64,000 bases of DNA from CAYLUN01 sp964386865 (GTDB taxonomy: Bacteria; Verrucomicrobiota; Kiritimatiellia; RFP12; UBA1067), in contig CAYLUN010000012.1 in the NCBI GenBank assembly GCA_964386865.1, forward strand, positions 1-64,000, given 5' to 3'. Every line of letters begins with the position of its first letter. The stretch's first letter is position 1. Below are positions 15,496 through 25,682 of the stretch, piece after piece. Below the pieces are notes generated by a model, which was not told the origin of the DNA, ran no database searches, and worked only from the letters and a program-made list of their open reading frames with translations. Both the position numbers and the translations under genes were made by a program.

Positions 15496-16953
15496 TCACG
15501 GGCTCTGGTCGATCTTCTCGCCCATCACCCGCCGGATCTCGGACGCCCGAACGTCGCGCACCGCCACGTTCTTCTCGCACGCCAGATGCGCGGCCACGCC
15601 CGCCGCTTCGCCGAGCTGCATCATCGTGCGCGAGAGGCGGCAGCTCGACGCGGCGATCGCGCTGAAGCTTGCCGCGCGGCCCGCGATCAACACGTTCTGC
15701 GTCTTGAGCGGCAGCAGGCAGCGGTACGGAACGCCGTACGGCCCCTTCAGCTCGCCGCCCGGCCCGCCGCCGCCGTGGTTGTCCATCGGGTGATCCGCGA
15801 TCGCAATGATATCCTCGTGTATCTGCTTGGCGAGTCCGGCGATCAAGTCGTTCTGGTTCAGCACGTATTCGCCGCGCACGCGCCGCGTCTCGCGCAGGCC
15901 CGCTTTCGGAAAGATCATCTTCAGCTTGAACCGGCGGAACTCGTCGAAGTTCGACTGGTACCAGTGCCAGTGCGCCCGCACGCGGCGCTCGCACTCGGCG
16001 TAAGCCTTCTCCGCTCCCAGCGCCAAGAACTCCTCGCCCTTCATGGTCGGCAGCATGTTGATAAAGCGGTCGCCGCACGGGTACTGCCCCACGAAGGCGA
16101 CCGGGAAGCCCTTCTGCCACCAGCAGGTCTCGGGGATGCCCTCGGGCAGCGGCTCCACGAGGTCGGGCTCCTTCTTGCCGATGGGCGTGATGCGGTAGAC
16201 CAGCGTCGCGCCGTTCATCTGCCGCAGCGGCTCCGGCGGCGCGCCGGGCTCGTCGAAGTCCGCGCGGCGATCCCGGCCGACCATGAGGTCGCACCCTAGC
16301 CGCTCGCAGAGCACGCCGTCCGTCGCATCGACAACAACCTTCGCCCGCACCGTTGTGCCGTCCGAGAGCGTGAGTGACTCCACGCGGCCGTCCGCGTGCG
16401 CAGCCGCCGTGAAGGCCGTCTTCAGGAACACGCGGCAGCGGCCGGTCTCCTTGAGCATGTCGAGCATGACCGCCGACATCGCGTCCGGCTCAAAGATCAC
16501 GCCGTGGCAGTGCTCGCGGAACCACGCCTCGTCGCCCATGCTGAACCCGTGGCGCAGCAGCGTGTGCGCGTAGGTCAGGCACGGGTCGGTCTCGATCATG
16601 CCGCCTGGAAAGGTGTACTTCTCCCACGGCTTTTTCCACGACAGGTGGCGGTCGAACCGGTAGACGCCCGCCGCGCCGGGGATCTGCGCGAGCCGCTGGT
16701 AGACTCGGTACGGCACGCCGGTGCCGCCCATGCCCGGCTCCCAGTTGTTCACGCCGCCGAGGGTCGAGGTGCCGCCCAGCACCGACTCCTTCTCCACCAG
16801 CACGACCGTGCTGCCGAGGTGCGCGGCGGACCACGCCGCGCCGAAGCCGGCGCTGCCGCCGCCGACCACGGCGACGTCCACCTCTAGAGCCAGCCCCTGG
16901 GCGCGGGCACACGCCGCGAACAGCACGAACGGCCAAACGAAACACCGATTCAT
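15496..16953 (-). CDS. Exported FAD-dependent oxidoreductase
   Basis: A protein of 485 residues from the ATG at 16953, with GGAGGG upstream. A signal peptide (CFVWPFVLFAACARAQG) precedes a dinucleotide-binding motif (VAVVGGGSAGFGAAWSAAHLG, of which the GGGSAG core is diagnostic). The body matches the FAD_oxidored family: GGTSTLGGVNNWEPGMGG, VVVDATDGVLCERLG and the C-terminal NVLIAGRAASFSAIA and LGEAAGVAAHLA. This family is common and largely uncharacterised in PVC bacteria. It follows hydA on the same strand, separated by a strong hairpin; whether it is part of the hydrogenase transcript is uncertain. Substrate unknown. Confidence 0.85.
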   Translation of the reverse strand: MNRCFVWPFVLFAACARAQGLALEVDVAVVGGGSAGFGAAWSAAHLGSTVVLVEKESVLGGTSTLGGVNNWEPGMGGTGVPYRVYQRLAQIPGAAGVYRFDRHLSWKKPWEKYTFPGGMIETDPCLTYAHTLLRHGFSMGDEAWFREHCHGVIFEPDAMSAVMLDMLKETGRCRVFLKTAFTAAAHADGRVESLTLSDGTTVRAKVVVDATDGVLCERLGCDLMVGRDRRADFDEPGAPPEPLRQMNGATLVYRITPIGKKEPDLVEPLPEGIPETCWWQKGFPVAFVGQYPCGDRFINMLPTMKGEEFLALGAEKAYAECERRVRAHWHWYQSNFDEFRRFKLKMIFPKAGLRETRRVRGEYVLNQNDLIAGLAKQIHEDIIAIADHPMDNHGGGGPGGELKGPYGVPYRCLLPLKTQNVLIAGRAASFSAIAASSCRLSRTMMQLGEAAGVAAHLACEKNVAVRDVRASEIRRVMGEKIDQSP

Positions 16954-16969
16954 AGCCCCCTCCAAATGC

Positions 16970-17003
16970 GTCGGGCGTGCCGGCAGCGCCCGGCACGCCC
17001 GAC
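16970..17003. repeat. Strong hairpin between hydA and the FAD oxidoreductase gene
   Basis: A perfect 14-bp stem (16970-16983 with 16990-17003; left arm GTCGGGCGTGCCGG) with a 6-base loop. On the transcribed minus strand it lies 17 bases after the hydA stop and ends 16 bases before the next ATG. It has no T-run, so a role in mRNA processing, 3' end protection or attenuated read-through is more likely than classical termination. Confidence 0.75.
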
Positions 17004-17020
17004 AGCGATCACGCGCTCCT

Positions 17021-18790
17021 TCAAACGTCCTTCTGGTGGTAGTGCGTGTGCAGCAGGTGGTGCGACTTCTCGCCCAGCGGCTTGCCCAGATACTCCTCGT
17101 AGAGCTTCATCACGTCCGGGTTCTCGTGCGACTTGCGCATTGTCTTGCACTCGTCTTCGCAGTAGATGCCCGCGATGCGCTTCAGCCGCACGGAGTCGTC
17201 CGTGAAGCGCGGCTGCCCGCCGCCGCCGATGCAGCCGCCGGGGCAGGTCATCACCTCGACGAAGTGGTAGGTCGGGCCGTTCGCCTTGATGTGCTCCAAG
17301 AGCCGGCGCGTGTTGGCCAGCCCGTGGCACACCGCGACCTTGAGCTCCACGCCCTCGAGGAAGGACCACTCCTTCACGGTGCCCGTGATGGTCAGCGACG
17401 CCTCCTTGATGCCTTCGAGCCCGGAGACCGCCTTCACGTGCAGGTTGTCCACGGGCAGCGTGCGCCCGGTGACGATCTCGTAGGCCGTGCGCAGCGCGGC
17501 CTCCATCACGCCGCCGGTGTTGGCGAAGATGTCCGCCGCGCCGGACGAGAGCCCCAGCGGCGCGTCCATCTGCTCATCCGGCAGATTCTTGAAGTCGATG
17601 CCGGCCTCTTTGATCATCTTCGCCAGCTCGCGCGTCGTGAGCACGTAGTCCACGTCGCGAACGCCGCTGGCGTTCATCTCGGGGCGCTGCGCCTCGAACT
17701 TCTTGGCCGTGCACGGCATGACCGAGACCACCACGAGCTCCTCGGGCTTGCGCCCGATCTTCTGCGCGTAGTAGGTCTTGGCGATCGCGCCGAACATCTG
17801 CTGGGGCGACTTGCAGGTCGAGATGTTCGGCAGGAACTGCGGGAAGTAGAACTCCGCGAAGTTGATCCAGCCGGGCGAGCAGCTCGTGAACATCGGCAGC
17901 GCCACGGGCTCCTTCTTCACCAGCGCCTTCTTCAGGCGGGTGAGCAGCTCCGTGCCCTCCTCCATGATGGTGAGGTCGGCCGTGAAGTTGGTGTCGAACA
18001 CGCCGTCGAAGCCGAGCCGGCGCAGCGCCGCCGCCATCTTGCCGGTGACGCGCGTGCCCGGCTCGTAGCCGAAGCACTCGCCCAGCGCGGCGCGGATGGC
18101 CGGCGCGGTCTGCACGATCACGTGCAGCTTCGGGTTCTCCAGCGCCTTCCACACGGCGGGGATCTGGCTCTTCTCGGTGATCGCGCCGACCGGGCAGATC
18201 GCCGCGCACTGGCCGCACTGCACGCACGCCACGTCGCCGAGGTCGCGGGTGAAGGCCGGCCCGATCTCCGTCTGGAACCCGCGCCCCTGCGGATGCAGCG
18301 CGCCGACGCCCTGCACCTCGCTGCAGACCGTCACGCAGCGGCGGCACTTGACGCACTTCGCGTTGTCGCGCACGAGCGCGGGCGTGGAGTCGTCGATCTT
18401 CTTCTTGGCCTTGGCGCCCTCGTAGGGCAGGCAGGTCACGCCCATCTCCTCGGCCAGGGCCCGCAGCTCGCAGTCTCCGCTGCGGTCGCAGGTCTGGCAG
18501 TTGCCGTCGTGCTCCGACAGCAGCATCTCCAGCACCTGCCGCCGCGCGTTGCGCGAGTGCGTGGTGTTCGTGCGCACGACCATGTTCTCGGTCACCGGCG
18601 TCGAGCACGCGGCCACCAGCGTGCGCGCGCCCTCGACGTCGACGAGGCAGACGCGGCACGCGCCGATCGCCCCTCGCTTCTCCAAGTTGCAGAGCGTGGG
18701 GATCGTGACTCCCACCTGGCGCGCCGCCTGCAGGATCGTCGTGCCCTCGGGCACCTGCAGCTTCTGGGTGTTGATTGTAACGTTCAGCAT
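17021..18790 (-). CDS. hydA: NAD(P)H-linked [FeFe]-hydrogenase catalytic subunit (HydA/HndD type)
   Basis: A protein of 589 residues. The [2Fe-2S] domain has C34, C45, C48 and C62. A His-Cys [4Fe-4S] site has H94, C98, C101 and C107. Two ferredoxin [4Fe-4S] motifs follow (CVKCRRCVTVC and CVQCGQCAAIC). The H-cluster domain has L1 near residue 302 reading TSCSPGW, L2 MPCTAKKFE and L3 EVMTCPGGCIGGGGQP. The C-terminal RKSHENP and GEKSHHLLHTHY are typical of subunits from NAD-linked trimeric enzymes. It reduces protons to H2. L1 has Ser where the second of two adjacent Cys usually stands. GGAGAG precedes the ATG. Downstream of hydC and hydB in one operon. Confidence 0.93.
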   Translation of the reverse strand: MLNVTINTQKLQVPEGTTILQAARQVGVTIPTLCNLEKRGAIGACRVCLVDVEGARTLVAACSTPVTENMVVRTNTTHSRNARRQVLEMLLSEHDGNCQTCDRSGDCELRALAEEMGVTCLPYEGAKAKKKIDDSTPALVRDNAKCVKCRRCVTVCSEVQGVGALHPQGRGFQTEIGPAFTRDLGDVACVQCGQCAAICPVGAITEKSQIPAVWKALENPKLHVIVQTAPAIRAALGECFGYEPGTRVTGKMAAALRRLGFDGVFDTNFTADLTIMEEGTELLTRLKKALVKKEPVALPMFTSCSPGWINFAEFYFPQFLPNISTCKSPQQMFGAIAKTYYAQKIGRKPEELVVVSVMPCTAKKFEAQRPEMNASGVRDVDYVLTTRELAKMIKEAGIDFKNLPDEQMDAPLGLSSGAADIFANTGGVMEAALRTAYEIVTGRTLPVDNLHVKAVSGLEGIKEASLTITGTVKEWSFLEGVELKVAVCHGLANTRRLLEHIKANGPTYHFVEVMTCPGGCIGGGGQPRFTDDSVRLKRIAGIYCEDECKTMRKSHENPDVMKLYEEYLGKPLGEKSHHLLHTHYHQKDV

Positions 18791-18805
18791 GAAAGGTCTC
18801 TCCGA

Positions 18806-21954
<3,149 letters not shown>

Positions 21955-21958
<4 letters not shown>

Positions 21959-22506
21959 GCGTGCTCCTTTTCCCCGGCAGCAGGAGCGCCGGACAGAATC
22001 TGATTGACCAGTTCGCCGACGCGCGCCGGCTTGACACGCTGGTAGGTCGTGTCATTGACCATCACCACCGGCGCCATGCCGCACGCCCCGAAGCACCGGC
22101 CGACCTCCAGCGAGAACAGCCGGTCAGCGGTTGTCTCCCCCACCTCGATCGAGAGCTTCTTCTTGAACGCGTCCAGCACCTCTTTGCCACCGCGCACGTA
22201 GCAGGCCGTGCCGAGGCACACGCGCACCAGATACTTGCCGCGCGGATGCAGGGTGAAGAAGGAGTAGAACGTCACCACGCCGGCGACCTCGCTCATGGTT
22301 TTGCCGAAGCCGTCTGCGATGCGGCGGATCACGGGCTCGGGAAGGTAGCCGAAGATGGTCTGGGCGGTCTGCAGCGCGGGGATCAGACCGCCGGGCTTCT
22401 CGTGATACTCGCCGATCACGTCGTCGAGGCGTTTGTACAGGTCGGCATCCGAGGGCTCGCATCCACAGGCGCAGCCGCAGGGGGCAGAAGCGGGAAGAGA
22501 CGTCAT
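21955..22506 (-). CDS. hydC: NuoE-like [2Fe-2S] subunit of the hydrogenase complex
   Basis: A protein of 183 residues from the ATG at 22506, with GGAG 7 bases upstream; longer open sequence to 22779 is not thought to be coding. The helical N-terminal part (GYLPEPVIRRIADGFG, VAGVVTFYSFF) is followed by the thioredoxin-like [2Fe-2S] domain with VCLGTACYVRGG and RCFGACGMAPVVMVN. Cys spacing matches NuoE, HydC and HndA. It passes electrons between the flavoprotein and the hydrogenase subunit. It overlaps hydB by ATGA. The Cys-rich N-terminus (CGCACGCE) is unusual and might bind metal, but this is not a known motif. Confidence 0.92.
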
Positions 22507-22613
22507 GAAAGAACTCCAGACTGCCTTCGGGCAAAGCCGAAGAGAATTGACGGGAAGCGCGTCCGCCCCTGCCTCCAGGCGGCAGACGGCGGACGGCGTG
22601 CCCGGCGCGTCGG

Positions 22614-23057
22614 TTAGAGAGAGCCCTCGATATATTTCTCGAGGTTCCGGATCAGGGCGTCCTGCTCCGAGGCCACGAACTTGACGAGGTCGCCGATCGA
22701 GATGATGCCCAGGATGCGCTCCTGCGCGTCGATCACGGGCAGGTGGCGTATGCGCTTCTGCGTCATCAGCGCCATGCACTCATCCACCGTCGTCTCGGGC
22801 GAAGCATAGACCACTTTCTTAGTCATCACGGACTTCACGAGCACGTCGCGCGGGGACTTGTCGAGCAGGATTACTTTACGGAAACAATCGCGCTCAGCGA
22901 AAATGCCGGCGATCTTCCCGTGCGCGTTCAGCACCAGCAGGGAGCCGATATTCTTTTGATCCATCAATTGAATGGCTTCGAAAACCGAAGCCTGGGGCGA
23001 GATGGCCACGATATCCCGCCCCTTCTGCATGAGCAGTTGGTTGATCGGCGTGTTCAC
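22614..23057 (-). CDS. CBS-domain pair protein
   Basis: A protein of 147 residues from a GTG at 23057, chosen because AAAGGAGGA lies 7 bases upstream. It is a tandem CBS pair (Bateman module): residues 15-65 with ASVFEAIQLMDQKNIGSLLVL, and 80-135 with TTVDECMALMTQKRIRHLPV and GIISIGDLVKF. Such modules bind adenine nucleotides and report energy state. No effector domain is attached. It precedes hydC by 107 bases on the same strand, so it may be the promoter-proximal gene of the hydrogenase operon; a regulatory link is inference. Confidence 0.88.
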   Translation of the reverse strand: MNTPINQLLMQKGRDIVAISPQASVFEAIQLMDQKNIGSLLVLNAHGKIAGIFAERDCFRKVILLDKSPRDVLVKSVMTKKVVYASPETTVDECMALMTQKRIRHLPVIDAQERILGIISIGDLVKFVASEQDALIRNLEKYIEGSL

Positions 23058-23279
23058 TTCACGTTCCTCCTTTGCGCTGGTTGACAACGGGCGCACGCGC
23101 GCCCGGGAGCGACCCCGCTTTCACCCGGCATATAACGGCACGATGGGCGCGAAGAAGCCCCAACAATCAATCATCACAACAGCCGGGCGGATTATCCATC
23201 ATTACCGCCATTGTCAGTTTACGGCATCCCTGGCCACTGGTCAAGTCCGCTCCCGAATAAATCCTCGGGGGCGCGATTC

Positions 23280-23300
23280 AACTCCTAACGCCTAACTCCT
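23280..23300. repeat. Short heptanucleotide array, three units
   Basis: Three adjacent heptamers AACTCCT, AACGCCT and AACTCCT occupy 23280-23300, just upstream of the murI promoter. Same 7-base periodicity as the arrays at 5464, 12047 and 40714, with another unit sequence. Confidence 0.6.
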
Positions 23301-23320
23301 CCTTTGCTGCGAGGCTCTGT

Positions 23321-23349
23321 TTGACGCCGCCGCGGCCTCTGAGTAGACT
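23321..23349 (+). promoter_or_regulatory. Promoter of murI
   Basis: TTGACG (23321-23326), a 17-base spacer and TAGACT (23344-23349). The leader to the GTG start at 23378 is about 22 bases and holds GGAGAGAAG. Confidence 0.65.
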
Positions 23350-23377
23350 ACTCGCAACTGAATTGGAGAGAAGAGCC

Positions 23378-24145
23378 GTGCGAATCGCTTTCTTTGACTC
23401 CGGCATCGGCGGCCTCACCGTGCTGAAGCAGGCCCTGGCCGCCCTGCCGAACGAGGAGTACCTCTATTTTGCGGACACCCGGAACGTGCCCTACGGCGTT
23501 CGCCCGAAAGACGAGGTGCTCAGCCTGATCCTGAGCGCCGCCGAATTCCTGGCCCGCCAAGATATCCGGGCGCTCGTGGTCGCCTGCAACACGGCCACCT
23601 CGGCGGCCATCGGCGAGCTGCGCCGCCGCTACCCGTTCCCGGTCATCGGCATGGAGCCCGCCGTCAAGCCGGCGCTCGCCCGCAACGCCGGGAAGAAGGT
23701 GCTCGTGGCCGCCACCTCGCTCACCCTCCGCGAAAGCAAGCTCGAGACGCTCATCGTGCGGCTCGACAGCTCGCACCGCGTCGAGCGGCGGGAGCTGGAC
23801 GGGCTCGTCACCTTCGCCGAGCGCTTCGACTTCGACTCGCCCCTCGTCCGCGGCTACCTCGAGGAGAAGTTCGCCCACACCGACTGGTCTCAGTACGAAA
23901 CCCTCGTGCTAGGCTGCACGCATTTCATCTACTACCGAAGCCTGCTGCAAGCGCTCGCGGGCGACGGCGTCCAGCTGCTCGACGGCAACGCGGGCACCGT
24001 GAACCACCTCGTGAACACGGTCGGGGCGAACCGCTCGGCGACGCCGCCCGCGGGCGGCCGCGTCCGCTTCTACTCGTCGGGCGGCGAGGAGGAGACGCCC
24101 GAGCGCGTGCGGCGCCTGCTAGGCCTGCTCGCGGGCCCTCTCTGA
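23378..24145 (+). CDS. murI: Glutamate racemase
   Basis: A protein of 255 residues from a GTG at 23378 with GGAGAGAAG upstream. The MurI signatures are FFDSGIGGLTVL at the N-terminus, the first catalytic Cys in VVACNTATSAA (about residue 70) and the second in LVLGCTHFIYY (about residue 182). It makes D-glutamate for peptidoglycan in the cytoplasm. The 3' end overlaps the converging MFS gene by 27 bases. Confidence 0.94.
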   Translation: MRIAFFDSGIGGLTVLKQALAALPNEEYLYFADTRNVPYGVRPKDEVLSLILSAAEFLARQDIRALVVACNTATSAAIGELRRRYPFPVIGMEPAVKPALARNAGKKVLVAATSLTLRESKLETLIVRLDSSHRVERRELDGLVTFAERFDFDSPLVRGYLEEKFAHTDWSQYETLVLGCTHFIYYRSLLQALAGDGVQLLDGNAGTVNHLVNTVGANRSATPPAGGRVRFYSSGGEEETPERVRRLLGLLAGPL

Positions 24146-25423
24146 CGTCCACCCCAGCTCGCGCCGGATGGCTTCCGCCACCGGCCAGCACAGCAGGTGC
24201 AGCAGCGACATCAGCGCGAGCACGTAGCGGAAGGCGTCGTCGCCCGACGCCGCGCAGGCCACCAGGATGAAGGCGGCCGTACCGATCACGCGGCCCGCGA
24301 AGATGCCGGCCTCGTGGCTGACGATGTACGCGTAGCGGTTCTCCTTGCCGTCGCCCGACACCGCGTCGAGAGCGCCCAGCAGGATCGGCCCGTACGAGAG
24401 GTCGAACATCGGCTGCGCCACGAGCTGGCAAGCCATGAAGAACAGCACGGAGAACCGGTCGTACAGCGCCGCGTTCAGGGTGGCCCCGACCCCGTACAGC
24501 ACGAGCGCGAACGCCAGCACCGCCACGCGGTGGTGCGGCCGCGTCGTCCGGCCGATCAGGTACATCAGCGCCGCGGCGGCGACCGCGCCCACGCTCTGAA
24601 CCAGACCCAGCGCGCCCTCCTGCCCGCCGAGCACGCGCATGATCAGCACCGCCGGGGCGGTCGTCAGAAAAATGTGCACCGTCCCCTTGAGCGTCGCCAG
24701 CAGCAGCAGCTTGCGCCACACGGGCGGATACCGCGCCCGCACCGTGAGCGCCGGCCGCTCGGTCGGAAACCCGCGCCGCAGCAGGAACGACGCCCCGCCC
24801 ACCACCAGGGCCAGCGCCGCCGCCGCCACCCACCGGTAGGCCTCCCGCGCCCCGTCCGCCGTGGCCTGCGGGCCGCCCCACCAGGCGATGAAGGCGCCGA
24901 CCGCGCCCGGGACGATCACCCCGCTGATGCAGTAGAAGAAGCTCTCCACGCCGAAGTAGTAGTTGCGCGTGCCGTCCTGCGTGCAAACCAGCGACAGGTA
25001 GTTGCGGTTCGCCCAGAGGAGCCCCGTAGCCAGACCCATCAGAAACCCCATCCCGACGGTGCGCGCCCACGTCAGTTCGTCCAGGGCCGTCATCGCCGCA
25101 AGCACCGCGCCGCACATGACGAGGCCGAAGGCGTACAGGTGCGCGAAGCTCAGCCGTCCGCCCACCAGGTAGCGGTTGAGGACGAACGCGAACGGGATAC
25201 CCGCGTACAGGGCGAACTGGAATGCCATCACGTGGTTCACGTCCTGCGTGTCGCGCAGGATGAGCGCGTACACGAAGATCGAGATCACCGGCATGGCGAA
25301 GACCGACAGCGAGGACGCGCCCAGCATCAGGCGCGCCTGGCGCGGCAGCGCGGCAAACAGCGCCCACTCTTTTAAGACCATCGACCGAATCAAAGCCCAG
25401 TTCCCCTTGTTCCCTCCTATCAT
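24119..25423 (-). CDS. MFS-type membrane transporter
   Basis: About 434 residues with roughly twelve hydrophobic helices, beginning LGASSLSVFAMPVISIFVYA, and a conserved-looking GFLMGLATGLLWANRNYLSL in the first half. It resembles major facilitator transporters; the substrate is unknown. The ATG at 25423 has no ribosome-binding site before it. AGGAGG lies inside the first codons, so a TTG at 25393 or the ATG at 25381 may be the real start. Its 3' end overlaps murI convergently by 27 bases. Confidence 0.8.
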   Translation of the reverse strand: MIGGNKGNWALIRSMVLKEWALFAALPRQARLMLGASSLSVFAMPVISIFVYALILRDTQDVNHVMAFQFALYAGIPFAFVLNRYLVGGRLSFAHLYAFGLVMCGAVLAAMTALDELTWARTVGMGFLMGLATGLLWANRNYLSLVCTQDGTRNYYFGVESFFYCISGVIVPGAVGAFIAWWGGPQATADGAREAYRWVAAAALALVVGGASFLLRRGFPTERPALTVRARYPPVWRKLLLLATLKGTVHIFLTTAPAVLIMRVLGGQEGALGLVQSVGAVAAAALMYLIGRTTRPHHRVAVLAFALVLYGVGATLNAALYDRFSVLFFMACQLVAQPMFDLSYGPILLGALDAVSGDGKENRYAYIVSHEAGIFAGRVIGTAAFILVACAASGDDAFRYVLALMSLLHLLCWPVAEAIRRELGWTSERAREQA

Positions 25424-25503
25424 ACTAGGGCCGGCGCCTTCTGGCCACCACTTTGCTCGCCTGCCCGATGCGCGCGCTTCATTTGAGAGACCGGAAAATG
25501 CGT

Positions 25504-25523
25504 GGGCAAGCAGACGCTTGCTC
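25504..25523. repeat. Palindrome paired with the REP-like element at 25551
   Basis: GGGCAAGC, AGAC loop, GCTTGCTC: eight pairs with one G-T. Read on the other strand its centre is AGCGTCTGCT, identical to the centre of the palindrome at 25551-25570, so the two are inverted relative to each other. Confidence 0.6.
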
Positions 25524-25550
25524 CCCGGCCATCAGAATCCGGTTACACAG

Positions 25551-25570
25551 GGACGAGCGTCTGCTCGTCC
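25551..25570. repeat. REP-like palindrome (AGGGACG family, copy 2)
   Basis: A perfect 8-bp stem GGACGAGC / GCTCGTCC with loop GTCT, preceded by AG to give AGGGACG on the left. It lies in the 259-base gap between the MFS gene and the GH42-like gene, 27 bases from the palindrome at 25504. Confidence 0.65.
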
Positions 25571-25632
25571 TCTCTGCAAATGAACTGAGCGTGCGCCCCG
25601 ATGCGGCGCCCCCTCTTTTCGCGACTGCAGCC

Positions 25633-25661
25633 TTGAGCGCGGCGGCCCAACCCATTACACT
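25633..25661 (+). promoter_or_regulatory. Promoter of the GH42-like gene
   Basis: TTGAGC (25633-25638), a 17-base spacer and TACACT (25656-25661), then AAGGAG nine bases before the ATG at 25683. Confidence 0.5.
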
Positions 25662-25682
25662 AGCGACAAGGAGTTTCAAGCC

